Origin: Bugula neritina
Taxonomy: Eukaryota > Bryozoa > Gymnolaemata > Cheilostomatida > Bugulidae
Length of the DNA: 64,000 bases
Assembly: GCA_964035545.1 (NCBI GenBank)
Contig: OZ037773.1
Span: forward strand, 9,140,751 to 9,204,750
Direction: 5' to 3'
Under the pieces are notes generated by a model that saw only the letters and a list, made by a program, of their open reading frames with translations, was not told where the DNA came from and did no database searches. Within the stretch, counting starts at the first letter, position 1, and every line of letters begins with the position of its first letter. The position numbers and the translations under genes were made by a program. This document shows positions 36,438 through 50,200 of this stretch, piece by piece.

Positions 36438-37016
36438 GACGTCGCCTATCACACAGGATCCATGAACACTGCCATGACATCAATTCCAAAATTTATCAAC
36501 ACTCTTCCACCACTAATCATGGAAACATATCAATAGACAATGTAACAGTTTTAAATCATTCATTTAAAGGAATCCACCATCGAAAAGTAGCCGAAGCTCT
36601 CTACATTAAACAAATAAAACCGCAACTTAATAAACAAAATTACTCCATACCACTAAAACTATATCAATAGCTCCACACTACTCAACTCTCGCATAGTTTC
36701 ACTAATTCTTGCTATTTATACTTGGATATCTATATTTTTTTTTGTCAACTCTAATTTATTTTTTATGCAAAACAATCAGTATAATTAATTTTTGACCTGC
36801 GTAATATATAAAATAAGATTATCTCCCTAAGTTTCAATAATTTACAATAACTGCCACTCTCTATTCTTTGTGTCATGCATAACGTCTAACGTAACATAAT
36901 AATTTTTGAATTTCATTCATTGCTACTCTGAAGATGGGTACAGTGGTACCCGAAATATTAGTAGAATTATTTTACCTATATAATAAAGTAATAAATCAAC
37001 AATGTTTCTCGTATAC

Positions 37017-37020
<4 letters not shown>
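36438..37020 (+). repeat. inverted, truncated Penelope end
   Basis: Complement of about 33200-33780, beginning GGACGTCGCCTATCACAC and ending at the (TA)n run. Confidence 0.9.
36923..36964 (+). ncRNA. hammerhead-ribozyme-like motif, copy 3 (inverted repeat)
   Basis: Same motif on the plus strand. CTACT 36923-36927, CTGAAGA 36928-36934, stem II 36936-36941 with 36946-36951, GAAA 36952-36955, AGTAG 36960-36964. Confidence 0.55.

Positions 37021-37104
<84 letters not shown>
37021..37104. repeat. (TA)n at right edge of the Penelope-like element
   Basis: Uninterrupted TA run of about 84 bp directly after the element end. Confidence 0.95.
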
Positions 37105-37107
<3 letters not shown>

Positions 37108-38309
37108 ATTATAGTAATTCTATAAAGAGTCAATTTGAAAGAGTCTAACTATATGCAACACAAGTATAGAGTTGGTTATACATGTATTCTGTAATAAATC
37201 ACAGCTAGCATCATAGGATATCAACGTTTATATATAGAAAATTGCCATATTGCATAAACAGTTTTTTGCCTAATTGAAAATTATTTTAAATTTGTCAAGT
37301 TGGCAAAAACTTTTGAATAATGGCATTATTGAATGACGGGTGAAACTGTATTGCCTGCTGATGATTTGGCTGTTACAATAGTATTTATAGGTTCAATTTG
37401 TCAATCAAAAGTTTTAGGCGTATCATTGAGTTCTATAAAACAAAAAAGTTCATACTGGTTAGACAAACAAGATGGCAGTTCAAAATGTTCATACTGTAAG
37501 TTCAGCAGCTTGATGACACTTTTGAAAATACATTCTATATAGCTGCCATAGAAAAGCTATAGAAGGTGACAGTTTTATATCCATATGTAAACACAGCTAT
37601 ATATTTAGAAGATATCAAATTTGGTTTGTCTAGTATATATATATATAACAGTCTTTGGTATTTTACTGCTTCAAAAATCAGAAATATCATATAGCTAACT
37701 ATAGTTAGCTATATGATATTTTTGACTTATGAAGCAGTAAAATCAGATTTAAATCAGATTTCTATCCCACACTGTTTTTGAGATAAATGCAGGCTCGGTC
37801 AAACAATGGTGGCTAGTGCATTGCTAATATTTTTGCATAGAATATATGTCAGCTTTCTTAAACACCATCAAACACATTTGATAACATTATTGCTATCTTG
37901 CTCTGACTATACTCATTCATAATCTCTTGAAAAACCTATAATCACAACCTATATTGGCTGTGTGTTCTAAGCAAAGTTCGGTATTTACAATAAAATCAGC
38001 ATCAGAATGTATCGTGATATTAAAATTAATTTTTCCTGAACAATAATAATAATCTATAAGATAAACGTATTCTTATATACTACAAAATTTTTGCGTTATA
38101 TATATAAGTTTTGATTTTCTAAGTGTAAATATTTAATTTTTATTTTCAAAGCCAAGTCTGAGACTAACTAAATTTAAAATATTAAACATTAATAGCTTTT
38201 GAGTTTAAAAGTATTTATTTTTTATTAGTAAAAATAAATTGTTATAGCTACAAACACACCCCTGCAGATGTTGCAGAGAATGTTTAGGTTGCATCACCCT
38301 GTGTAGAGT
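37105..38309. other. gene-free spacer with a perfect-looking hairpin
   Basis: Apart from the palindrome at 37660-37743, no gene was recognised. Confidence 0.45.
37660..37743. repeat. 84-bp palindrome with arms of about 40 bp
   Basis: ATTTTACTGCTTC at the left is matched by GAAGCAGTAAAAT at the right. The inner arms (AATATCATATAGCTAACT) are exact complements around a centre near 37701. Confidence 0.85.
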
Positions 38310-38829
38310 TTATTTTCCTTTATTTGGAGTACGTCTCGACTTTCTAGAGGTAGATTTACCAGATTCTCCTGCAAACACAGTTTTTGATAGACTAGTGAAC
38401 ACAGTTTTATATATGCTTTACTCCTATTCCTTAACCATAGCAGCTATATATTCATTATGTTCACTTAACCTAATTTAAAACTGTCAGTTTTGGCTGTATA
38501 ATTTCAAGTTTAAACTTCAAAAGAAAAATTACCACTTGCAAAAGATGAGCATTTAGGTAATGTAATCTAATAGGATGTATATCTATGGTAAAATAATTCC
38601 CGGTACTCGCATACACATATAGATATAGGAATTCCACTTACATGCATCCAGTAATATATTTGAGATCAAGCAAACTAAATTAGTTATACATGTGTATCAT
38701 ACTATAATGTGTAAGACGTTATAATACACGGTAACAGAAATTGTAATTAACTTAAGACTTATACACACCAACAGCGAGAAGACAGAATGCTGCCACTAGC
38801 ATCAGCCAATAAGCAGAGAGAAGCTTCAT
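38310..38829 (-). CDS. secreted peptide gene C (short, strongly basic)
   Basis: Minus-strand exon 1, 38829-38769 (61 bp), and exon 2, 38368-38310 (acceptor TTTGCAG, stop TAA), join in phase 1 to 39 aa. Exon 1 gives a signal peptide (MKLLSAYWLMLVAAFCLLAV). Exon 2 gives GESGKSTSRKSRRTPNKGK, a highly basic, Ser/Thr-rich tail with RR and RK pairs. The donor (GTGTGT) is weaker than in the other members. An acceptor CTACAG lies upstream of the start, as expected for a separate 5' UTR exon. The family link rests on identical exon length and phase, the MKLL...WLM signal, and an ESG start of exon 2 resembling ETSG in gene B. Confidence 0.6.
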
Positions 38830-39501
38830 ACTGTAGTTTAGAAAATATACTTTCCTGTAGAATCAGTTAGCAGAATAAGTAGAGCAGAGAAGGTATATAA
38901 TTAATATATTAAGGTATTATATGTGATAATGTTTTAATAGATTATTATAACTCAACTGTTTATAATAGAGAGGCTTCATATTATAAATATTATGATGTAT
39001 CAGTTGAATACATTAGAACTCAGTAGTAAGTGTTACCAAGTTAATTACATCACTCTATAACTTGAACATTATATTCCAAGTATTATATAAATATACTCAC
39101 TGTAGAAATTTGCTATTGATAGTGAAAAGTTAACTCTTTGAATGAAGCATTTGGAATAAATCCTTCAGTTTTATTCATCTGGTTTGACAACAACAACAGG
39201 TGACAAAGCCCAATATTTTACAAACCTGAATACATTAGGACAGCTTTGACATATCAACTGCCAGTATAGTTACAGATTTGATGTCAGTATTTCAAAAGGC
39301 TTTGGAGGTTGGCCATGATCGTGGGTGTTTACAATTATCATATTACATACATTTCTTGACTTATTATTTTATCATATATAAAAATCATACAAAATATGTC
39401 AAGTGACAAATTTGTTTTATGTTTAGGATCATAAATTTGGTAATTCTCTATGACACGAACAAGTTATATGAAAGGCCATTAAAAATCAATAGCTTTTTAC
39501 T

Positions 39502-39507
<6 letters not shown>
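38830..39507. other. upstream region of peptide gene C
   Basis: AT-rich; contains a TATATAA-type sequence near 38890. Nothing else recognised. Confidence 0.4.

Positions 39508-39550
<43 letters not shown>
39508..39550. repeat. (TA)n microsatellite
   Basis: AT run to the left of the Penelope relic. Confidence 0.95.
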
Positions 39551-39840
<290 letters not shown>

Positions 39841-39844
39841 CTGC

Positions 39845-42800
39845 ATCATCGACAAGAATCTTATTGTCAATTATCATTATTTAGCTATATTTTGTTATAA
39901 CAAAAAAAGCAGCATATAACCAGAGTAGATCACAAAACAAAGCCTAAATGTATCTAATGTAATACCTGAAATTAAGGATTGTTCTAGAAAAAAACTCATA
40001 ATTATACGTACTTTAGATTGTTTATAATGATAATAAAATCACTGGATAAACTACAGGAGTACATAACTCTGAGTTATTGGACAACTGCAGCTAATAACTA
40101 ATGCATAAGAAAAGTGAGAGCACCATAAAAATATATCCAAATAATTATAGAAAAACGATGTTGCTTTTTTAATTTTTACTAATTTACAGTAAAACTCCCA
40201 ACATGATGGTTTGTTAGTAGAAATATGTAGTGGAATATAAAGCATACAAATTGAGATCTGCAATAAATAAACTCAGCTTCGAAGTATAAAACAAACAACC
40301 ATGAATATACAACATAAATTTAAAGTGAAATATAATATATACATGGTTTGTATAGCTAATTATTTACTTTTGATATCGCCGGTGTAAATGATTTTGTCAA
40401 TATATTATGGTTATTACTGATGCTGAAACTCTCTCTGCCCAATTCATTCAAATTATTTTAAATAAAGATATATATTATATATAATATATTCTTTTAAATG
40501 TTTCATTTTTACACAAAAAGTGGTCACAAAATTATGCTGTTTAAATTAGGACATCTCATATGATACTTTTTCTGCCTATTAACATTGTTTTTATAAGTAA
40601 TGGACAACTATATTGCCGGTTATTTACAAAACCAATCCTAATAGGCAGATGACATATTTGTTTTAGTTTCATAAACTTAACTGCTTTTAATTAGAAGCTA
40701 TGATCTACCTAGTTGAGTAAAATAAAAGCCCTTTGGTAATTCGATCTGATGGTTTTGATTTTTGAAGTAGCTATAAGTTGAATTGTGAATCCATGCATGC
40801 AACTACTATAACTAACTTAAATTAGGTAACTGAAATAAATGAAATCTAGAACTTTTAAACTTTTTAAATAACCCCTGGCTGTAACAGCTAGCAATTACTA
40901 AATACGTAGCAGGCTGGTCCAGGATTCTGGCTTTGTGCCAAGTATTCCAGGCAACCATGCAGCTATACTTCCTAGCAACCACACTGTGGTTTGCATCAAT
41001 GATGCTTACATGAGATGCTTTTTTATTAATTCATGCATATTAACAGTAGCAAACATCAACTTTTTTATTTTTGCCAAAAAATTCAAAGATATTTAAGTCT
41101 TAGAATTAAACTAAATTTGTCTGACAACAATCGTTAATAAAATTCCTTTGGCTTCCAAATGCAGTTTCGTGTTTCATTATATATCTATAATTGCTATAAC
41201 TGGTTGCAGTTAATGGAAGACTATAATGTTTTTATAATAAGTATATGTGAATGAAAAATATTTATGGTAGTCTGCATAATCTATTGCAATATGATATTAA
41301 CACCAAACTATAGCATAGCATTGTACCTTTTGGTGCGATGATATCTATATTTAGCATGTAATCTCACCATATTGCTCTTATATGTACAATGAATTTGTTT
41401 TCTAAATTTTCTAAATTTTACTGTAATAATATATACTTCTTTAAAGTCAGGTGCAGATGTGTGCCAATTGGTCAAGAGAAAAAGCCTTGGAGTATAATAT
41501 TCTAATGTTTAGTTATTTTTATTTACCATTCTTCACATTATTGTAGCTGAAAATATCAAAAAAACACATTGATAAAGTCATTTCTTTCACTGAATTATAT
41601 ATTATAGCAGGTGTTCTGCAACATCAAATATGTATTATATATACTGTATCATGTTGCAATGTTAGCACAAAAAGTAAAGTATAGTATGTAACGGCCAGCA
41701 TGGCCTTTTTGTAACTCATGTTAGTAAAAATAAATAGAAAACCAAGTATTGAAAATGGATTCATAAATTAGTTATATTTAGCTTGTCAAACCTATTGTCA
41801 TTAAACGTAAGCTACATGTATATCTTTGTTTTCCATAGAACTAGTGCAGCTGTCTTTAGCTGTCATGCATGTTAGCCAACACATCTTGTAAACTAGCTAG
41901 CTATATAAGGCTTTGTAGGCTACACATGTGTTTGTTCCAGAGTTGGCCTAGTCATGGCAGATCAAATGCTATAGAGCTATGACCAGTGCAGCCATTTTTA
42001 TAGAACTAGTAGAGCCAATTAGTTTTCACGTTGCCTTATGGCATCAGTCGAGACTTACGGCTCCAATAAAGTACCATCAACACCATAATACACAAACGGC
42101 CGCTACATATAGTATGTCTGTGTATGTGACTGTGTGTAAAATAACAGCTTGACACACAGCATAAACTTTATAGCTCTGTTTTGAATTTAGGATGGAAGCA
42201 TATAAAATTTGAAAATTTACTTCGTGCTTATAATTAATAATATTTACTGTTTCAATGATGTTTTCTGTAATAGGTCCTGCTAGTAATATAATATTTATTT
42301 TTACAGCACTGTGGTTTCTGTTTGGCACCATATGCCTTGACAAACTGTCACACTCGTGTGGTAGAAAGACAATCTTGTGTCCAAGCTGTGCCAGTAACGA
42401 GTTTGAAATGTTGGTTATATAGTGTCATGGAATTATTGATAAAGATCATCAAAATTCCACTGAGTTATTTACAAATGGATATATCCTATAAGTTCATAAC
42501 TATATACATATGTTATATTTTAATAGAACAGTGAAATACGCTACAATGTTAAAGGCTCAGTGAGTTTTCTGTAAGTAAAATGTAGTGTCTATAATGTACA
42601 ATCCCTTTTGCTTTTGTATTTTTATCAATGATATAGGCCTTGACTCTTTACTAAGTTTGTCATATAGTGAAAGAATTTAGACTGACATATTGAGAATTTA
42701 TAGTATTTAAATCATAAAGCAATACAAATGATATATTAATTTCACTGTTTCACCTGAGCTGGCCAATAGCCAACTATTGGACATGTTTTGTATCATCCAT

Positions 42801-44208
42801 TGCCCACGCTTTCATCATTTTTTAAATATTTATATGCTTGTCACATGACAATGAATTTCATAATTTTTTGTTTTAGGCTACCTACATGAATATTGGGAAT
42901 CTGGCAGTACTTAAAATTAATGTGTAAAATACGATAAGATGAAATATCATAAAAAATAGAAATATATATTGTATATTAAACATATTTTACATATTAAACA
43001 TATTAAACATATTAAACAAAGATAAGCATGGAATGTGCTACTGCTGATCACAAAAGAGGATTTTAAATTTAATATAAAATCATAAAAACTTTCTTTACTC
43101 TGAATTTTTTTTTCATTAAACATATTCTTGCTGAATGTCCATGCATGCAGTAGGACTTGTAAGCTAGATGGTTGAATAAAGCTATATAAAATGCATTATA
43201 GTTTGCCAACATTAGCTTACTTTGAAATACAGTAGATACTTCGTTTTTTCGAATAGGAGTAAAACTGCACGCAGCTGCAAAGATTTTAAGCAAATCAATA
43301 AGACCACCCACATTTTTGTTTATATAATAATGTTGCTATACAATTGCTGGTACAATGAACTTAGGATATGAGTTTAAAACTGTTTTGATTTATATATTCG
43401 GATATTGGCAGAGATTTTATAAAGATGCAAGGAAATTCACATTAGCCAACAGCAACAACGTTGTTATTTTTATCTACACTCTTCAGTTAACTTATTGCAG
43501 TAACTGTATTTACTCTAACCCTCTCCATATAAGAGATACTAGGTTATGCGTGTTCTCTCAAAGTTTCTAACAATCCTTCAAAAGAAGAATATTTTCAGCC
43601 AACTTAATTATTGTTTTGAAACTTCAAACTTACTCGTTTCCACTTTATGAATTTTGCCATCTACCAAACTCTTATGACAATTTTTTTTATTATTAATGAT
43701 GACAGTTAAGTAGAGTTGCGTGTGTTTTTTAATAACGGGCATATTGCCATATGCCCTTTAGGCTGAATAAGTTCAATTGTAGGTTGTTGAGTCTAACAGA
43801 AAATCTAATAGCAAACTGAAGGTCACTTGTATATGCACACGCGCAAGCATTTTATTTGTTACTATATATAATAATTTAGACATATAGTTTGGTTACGATG
43901 ACGTAGAAAATGATTATATTTATAAAGTTATGTTCAAACTCTGTTAGCTTACTTGTAGTTGCGCCAAGGTATGCAATTATTAGAGATGTGTGCTTAAAGC
44001 AAGTCTGCTGCTACATCTAGGATACTATTTCCAAAGCATAGCGAAGTGAGTCTATATACTAAAACAGGCTGAAAATGTTAATCTCAAATAGCAAAATTTA
44101 CCATGCAGTATAAACCATTTTGTCTGTTAGCATATATTTTGAGATTGAGGAAATACATTTTGCTCATGAGTATCAATAATACTTTTTAGGACTCATCACC
44201 ACAGAAAA
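39845..44208. other. gene-poor spacer before peptide gene D
   Basis: No gene could be supported. A Cys-containing open segment behind a TTTTTACAG acceptor at about 42306 was considered and left unannotated. TTATATTTATAAAG near 43915 could be the TATA box of gene D. Confidence 0.4.
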
Positions 44209-47200
44209 ATGAAGTTTCAGTTTTGCTGTTGGTTGATGCTGTTCACAGCCGTTTGTTTGGGTAATTTTGGTGAGTTCTTCTAATTTAAATGTAAAAAAAA
44301 TTGTATATCTTAACTGATGCATGCTGGCTGCTTTTTTATACAATTGTAATTTAAATTGCACAGAAATACTAAATATAGTAACATATACATGTATATGTCA
44401 GTAGTAGCAGGTGGATGGTCCTGGCTCACTCTTCTTCCACCGTCGAGTCTTTGACTCGACAGTGTCAGAAGAGCGATCCAGGACGCATCCACCTGCTACT
44501 ACTCTATTAGTAATATTATAAAAAGTAGTATAATATTATAAAAAGTAGTGTAATATTATTTAGAAAAATATTTTTTTTTTATTTAAAAAAATATTTTTAG
44601 GGTGGATGGTTTTAGCTCACTTTTTTCGAAGAGTAATATAAGAGTAATTTACCTTTTATTATTTTATTAGTAGTGTAAAATTATTTATTTTTTTAAGAAA
44701 AAATATTTTTAGTAGAAAAAAGTGATTACTCATTAATACTATTATAATAAAGTTTAAAATATACGTAATAAAAAGGTATTGCAACAGTAGGATATTCAAT
44801 ATTAGGAGTATCAGTTAAAATTATATTATCGGGTTTATGACTAGTATAATCACTCGAAAGAGCTATTGTAAATGAAAAATTATTATTAGCGTTAACGGTT
44901 TTATTAATATTTATTTTACTATACGGAACATTATGTTCGGCACCGCTAATAGTATAAAATAAATTTTCTTTAGATTCGTCAAACGGGTTTACGCTATTAC
45001 GAATATGCAAACCTAATTTTTTATCGGTCCAATATAACGCTTTAGTATTTTGGTGTGACATTTGTTCGCCATAAAATTGTATTAACGCGTGCGTTATTTT
45101 TATAGGTTTATCTACTAAATAATCGTTAATTAAATCTACCGTAAAGCTATTAATATTTTTGTAATAATAAAATTTACGTGCGTATATAAAATCTGAAATA
45201 AACGCTCTATTAGTCGTTATATCGACTTTACTAAATTTATAAATATTCATTTATAATTATAATAAAGTTTTATTAATACGTAATGAAAAGGTAACGCCGC
45301 AGTGGTTATTTCGCTAGCGGGAGTATCGGTTAAAATTACGTTGCTAGGTTTATGACTAGGAAAAGTTTTTGATAACGTTATTGATAATGTAAAATTTTTA
45401 TTAGCTTCAATAATTTTATTAGCGTTTATTTCGCTAAATGGAATATTGTGTTCGTTACCGCTTATATCATAAGAAGTATTTTTATCGGATGGTCCGAATA
45501 ATTCAGTACTATTTCGAATGGATATGGTTACTCGCTTATCAGTCCAATAAAGTTTTTTAGTATTATGAGCTTGTTCACCGTAAAATTGTACTAATATATT
45601 TGTTATTTCAATTGGTTCGTCGACTAAAAAATCTTTAATTAATTCTGTTGTAAAGCCAATATCATCGTAATATAAAAATTCTGATGGAATTATAATATTC
45701 GTAATATACGGTTTTTCATTTATTATAGTGGCTTTAGCCGAATTTCCAAAAATATATACCGAAGTCATTTATATAAGTAATTTATTTATAATTAATTGAG
45801 GTGATTCGTGTTTAGACATTTCTTTAAGCCAATATAAACACAAGTGTCCGCATATAACGGTACCGAATTCTTGTACTCTTTCGGTATTATAAAATATTGG
45901 TCCTTTTAAATATTTCATTATTTCTAAAGGAGGACGTAATCCAAAACTATCGAAATAATATTTTTTATTTCCGTTTTTATACCACGCTACCCAATGAGTA
46001 CCGTTACCCATTAAATCGTCTAAATTTAATATACCACACTCTTTTTTACGTGGTATATTGGGTAAATCGTTTCTTGAAAATACTCCTCTAAAAAATGGTA
46101 TTTTTAATTTTTTAATCGTGAACTCTAATTCGATATTCGAGAGAGCTTTATTTTGTAATTTTATATTTTTTATTTTAATCATTTATATAACCGTAAGGGA
46201 CTGTCATTATACCGTCTTCGAGTATAATTCTCTTATTGTCTTCGGATGATAACGCCACCTTATTTATAGTCTCAGCGTACATCGTATGCTTATGACTTCT
46301 TAAAACATTCATCATTCTAAGCTGATCTCGTCGCGTTAATAAACACTCTTTATAATCGTCAAACGTTATGCGATTATCGCGAGTTGTTTTATTAATACCC
46401 TTACATTTTTTCTCTTCTATATCATTCATTTTATAAGAATACAATTTAGCTCTTAGGCCTACAAACTCCGTAATTTGTTTGCCACCGGCTTCATCCTTAA
46501 ACTTTCCTATTATTTTTTTATTTTTACCGGTTGGTATACCCGATTTATGATTTTTAGGATAATTACTAGTATCGAATTTATTTTCAATGTCTGGTAATAT
46601 ATCCTTATAAAAGTTTTCAGTTTTTATGTGATACATTAAGCTATCGGTATCCGTAAATAGTAATTGAGCTTTATTATTATACTTATGTTTAATATACTCG
46701 TAATGAAAGTCGTACATAAGGATTTTACTAATATCCAAAATTGCGGCTCCCAAATATACGGGTTTATCAAACTTTAATTTAGTCACGTTCGTATGAACGG
46801 CTACTAAATTTTTAGAAAATATAGTGAAGCTTTTAAAGTTTGGTTGATTCGTTAACTTTTTAGCTTCACTTTCGCTAGTGACTAATTTAATATTAACCCT
46901 ATTACGAATATCTTCCATTGTTTTACCGAACACGGAATTATTCATTAGCTTAAAGAAATCTTTTTCAAAATCGCTTCGAGCTAAAGTTCTTAGTTCGGTA
47001 TTCAATTTTATATATTTTTCTAACTTATCCGATTCATTAAAGGTTATACCTCTATGAATCTTCGTTAATTTTAAGCCATACATAAGGCATTGTTTTAACG
47101 CTTTGTAATGTATAATATAATTCTTTTTATTATTTAAGTTTGGAATTAATTTTTCCACTTTATTAACCGTTAACCTTTCGGGACAGAATGGATAATCTTT

Positions 47201-50200
47201 ATGCGAATTGTGTAACTTATTAGAATATTCTAAATCTACTTCCAAAAAACTAGGCGGAAAATTTAAACTTTTTTCTAAACTTTTACACCGCTTTTCGGTT
47301 AGCCACTTAAAATTACCCGTGGGTAAATTTTTAGACATAGCCCAACCGTATAAATTATTAGCGTCTAAATATACGATATAACTACTAGGCTCTTCGGGAT
47401 TATAATTTTCCATATATTTATTATTGGCTTTAGCGTGCCTATGACTAATTACGCTTACACCACCCCTAATAGCCTTTTCAAAGAAGAGTAGTTGGTTAAC
47501 GTCGATAATTGGATCCAGCTCCAACTCGGTAGTTTTGAGCATAGCGTCCCACGATAAGCCGGGAGCCGTATAGTACCAAGCGGGATCTAACTTGTAATAT
47601 TTTAAACATACGTTTCTAAAGTTTTCAAAAACGTCGGCTAGATGTAATACATCAACTTTCATATATAAGTTATAATATTCTTTAAACGTTCTCATATTAA
47701 ATTTTTGCCAAACGTTTTGAGCGTGTATATAATCTTCTTCCGAAATATTTTGCTCGGTTAAGCTTGAATAAAACTTTTCTTTAGGTGGTAAAGACGTTTC
47801 ATCCAACACGCTTAGATTATTAAAATAATCGTACGGAAATACTCCTTTTCTTAATACCAAGTCTAATTGTTTTCCCTTACAATATTCACCTAAGTGTTTA
47901 AAGTCGTCGCGCTTTAAATTCGCTACTAAGCTCGCTAAGCTAGAACTCATAAACTTATACGAGTCTAAAAAGCGAATTTCACGCGTAACTTCAATATTTT
48001 TATTGTCTTTAGTAAATTCATCTACTATTAATTTTTTACTAAAGGATATATATTTTTCTTCGGTATTGGGTATGCAGGAAATTTTACCACCCAAGTTTTT
48101 AATAAACAAGTGGGCGTCATAACCCGACAAATTATGGATAAATACCGGATAAAATTTCGGAATCTTATAATTCAAGTTGCACTCTTTGTGCGCGGCTCCT
48201 CTATAATTACCGGTTAAGTGACAGTGATCTCTTACTTTTTTATCGCCCAATTTTTCTTCGCATATATAGCAAATTTTGGCCAACTCAAAAGAGTTTTGCT
48301 CGTCAGCCGAAATTCTCATTGGTTTAGAAAATTTATATTTTTTATAAATATTTTTAATGTCAAATTCCAATAGCCTTATAAACTGTTCGCCAATATTTTC
48401 GTCTTCGGTTTTTTTAGTGTAAGTTCTATAATTAGATTCACCGGTAACGCTTACTATATAATACCCAAAACCCGACGGTTTGTGCTGTTGATATTGATTA
48501 GTATAACTTTCTTTGAAATTAGGTTTACAGCCATGTATAGGCTTTGTAAAACATTCAAAGTTCGCGTATACTACGAATGGCACTCTCATACTACGACAAT
48601 GATGACTAGATTGAAATTTTATTTTATCTTCTAATTTTGGAAATGTCGTAGTCACGCTATCGTTTCTTAAGCACCAATCTTGATGCTTTTTTAATGATTC
48701 GTTAGATCGAAACGAATTCATACAATTTACGCAAATATGTTTAGCGTTAACGCGTTTATTTATTTGCGAACCGAGTAATTTATTTAAATTTTTAATATAC
48801 GTATAATGATTCTTTTCACCATCAGTTATATAAAGTAAATTTATAATTTTATTCTGACTGCTAGTTTTTCTCCATAAATTTATCGTACTATCATTCCACG
48901 TAAATACATTAATTCCTATTGAGGGATTAACCTTTTCGAAAGCGTCGATGGATTCTTTCGTAGCCGGAAATTCTACTCCTTCCCACGATAATTTATTAAC
49001 GTGCTCTTTATAATTACTAATTCTTTCAACATTTTTATTAACCGGATAAACTCCCATTAAAACGGCCCACATAAAGCATTTATCGTCTTTATTTTTTGGA
49101 TTTATTACGGCCTTTTTCGTTTTAATTTCTTTCGGAAGATCAATCCACGATGATCCGTTAAAAGGCTGATATTTATTAATATTAATTTCCATTTTTATAA
49201 CGGAATTAAACATCCAATTACTTCCTTTAGCGTTTAATGAAGCGAAATTTTCTTTTATACGTTCAATTATTTCATCGTATATTTCATCAACATTCGTAGA
49301 AGCTAATATAATTTCAACGTTTGATGTAAATGGCATAATTTCTATAATAGTTTCTCCGGTACTTATATTATGTTTTTTTATTTTGCAATATAAAAATATT
49401 TTAACTTTTATAGTAGGTTTTAATAACTCTAGTACGTTTAGTTTTACTAATTCGCAAAACGTATTAATATCGTATCCGGGTAAACCCTTAATTTCGTAAG
49501 TTTGAAACCAACCGTTAGCGGCTTCACTTTTTAATACGGGTGTAACGTCGTTATTAATTAATAGTTGAATAAGTTCAACTCTTTTTAAACGAGAATATCG
49601 TTTTAACCCTTTTTGTTTAGCTATAAGCTTCAAGTCTTTAACGGTTTTAAACTCGTCTTCGACTTTTAATAACCGCATAAAATCGGTTTTATTTAAACGG
49701 GAATATCGTTTTATTCCACGCTTTTTTGCTAACGCTGTTAAGCTTTTAATCGTAAGTTTCTCAGCGTAGTATTCCATTTATTATTGTTTTCTTTAATGGT
49801 AATCAATTTTTTATATATTATTACTTATTTATATATAAGTAAAAATATTAAAAAAATGAAATGAAATACTACGCTGAGAAATGAACGCGGGCTGCTAAAA
49901 TAGCGCGCAATAAACCGGTCGTGAGAGCGGATTGCGTGTGCCGTATCGCGCCATTTATTATAGTTCATTACCTCTAACTATATCTTTCATTTTTTTAACT
50001 AGTTGCGCTTTAAATTTAGACATATCGCGATAAGAATGATAATTTAAATTAAAATGTCTAGCTATAGCTAAATTAGCGTGAGTATTTCCGGTTCCACAAA
50101 CGTAATTATCGGGAAGAGGTAGTATATCTATATTCGTTAGTTTAGCGTATTTTTTTTGTTTAGATTGCGCGATTAGTTTATCGAGTAATTCAACGGTAAG

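Larger units (their letters stand above)
33170..37020 (-). mobile_element. Penelope-like retroelement (RT plus GIY-YIG) with LTR-like repeats
   Basis: Coding sequence runs on the minus strand. The block at 33174-33675 recurs as a near-identical direct repeat at 35937-36437 and again in inverted, truncated form at 36438-37020. This tandem/inverted arrangement is typical of Penelope-like elements. Both outer edges abut (TA)n. The reading frame is split by a frameshift near 34920, so this copy is probably not autonomous. The near-identity of the repeats implies recent insertion. Confidence 0.9.

Noticed and set aside
36934-37125. Open frame of repeated Tyr-Ile over (TA)n, and similar frames at 39570-39884
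   Set aside because: Pure translation of TA microsatellites; the non-repeat part is the Penelope end.
42306-42534. Cys-containing open segment (HCGFCLAPYALTNC) behind a TTTTTACAG acceptor
   Set aside because: Two competing frames are open, no donor or neighbouring exon was found, and no family matches.
44310-44492. Open frames in both Polinton TIRs (about 60-73 aa)
   Set aside because: They translate the terminal palindrome, which is constrained as DNA structure; no start motif or protein-like pattern.
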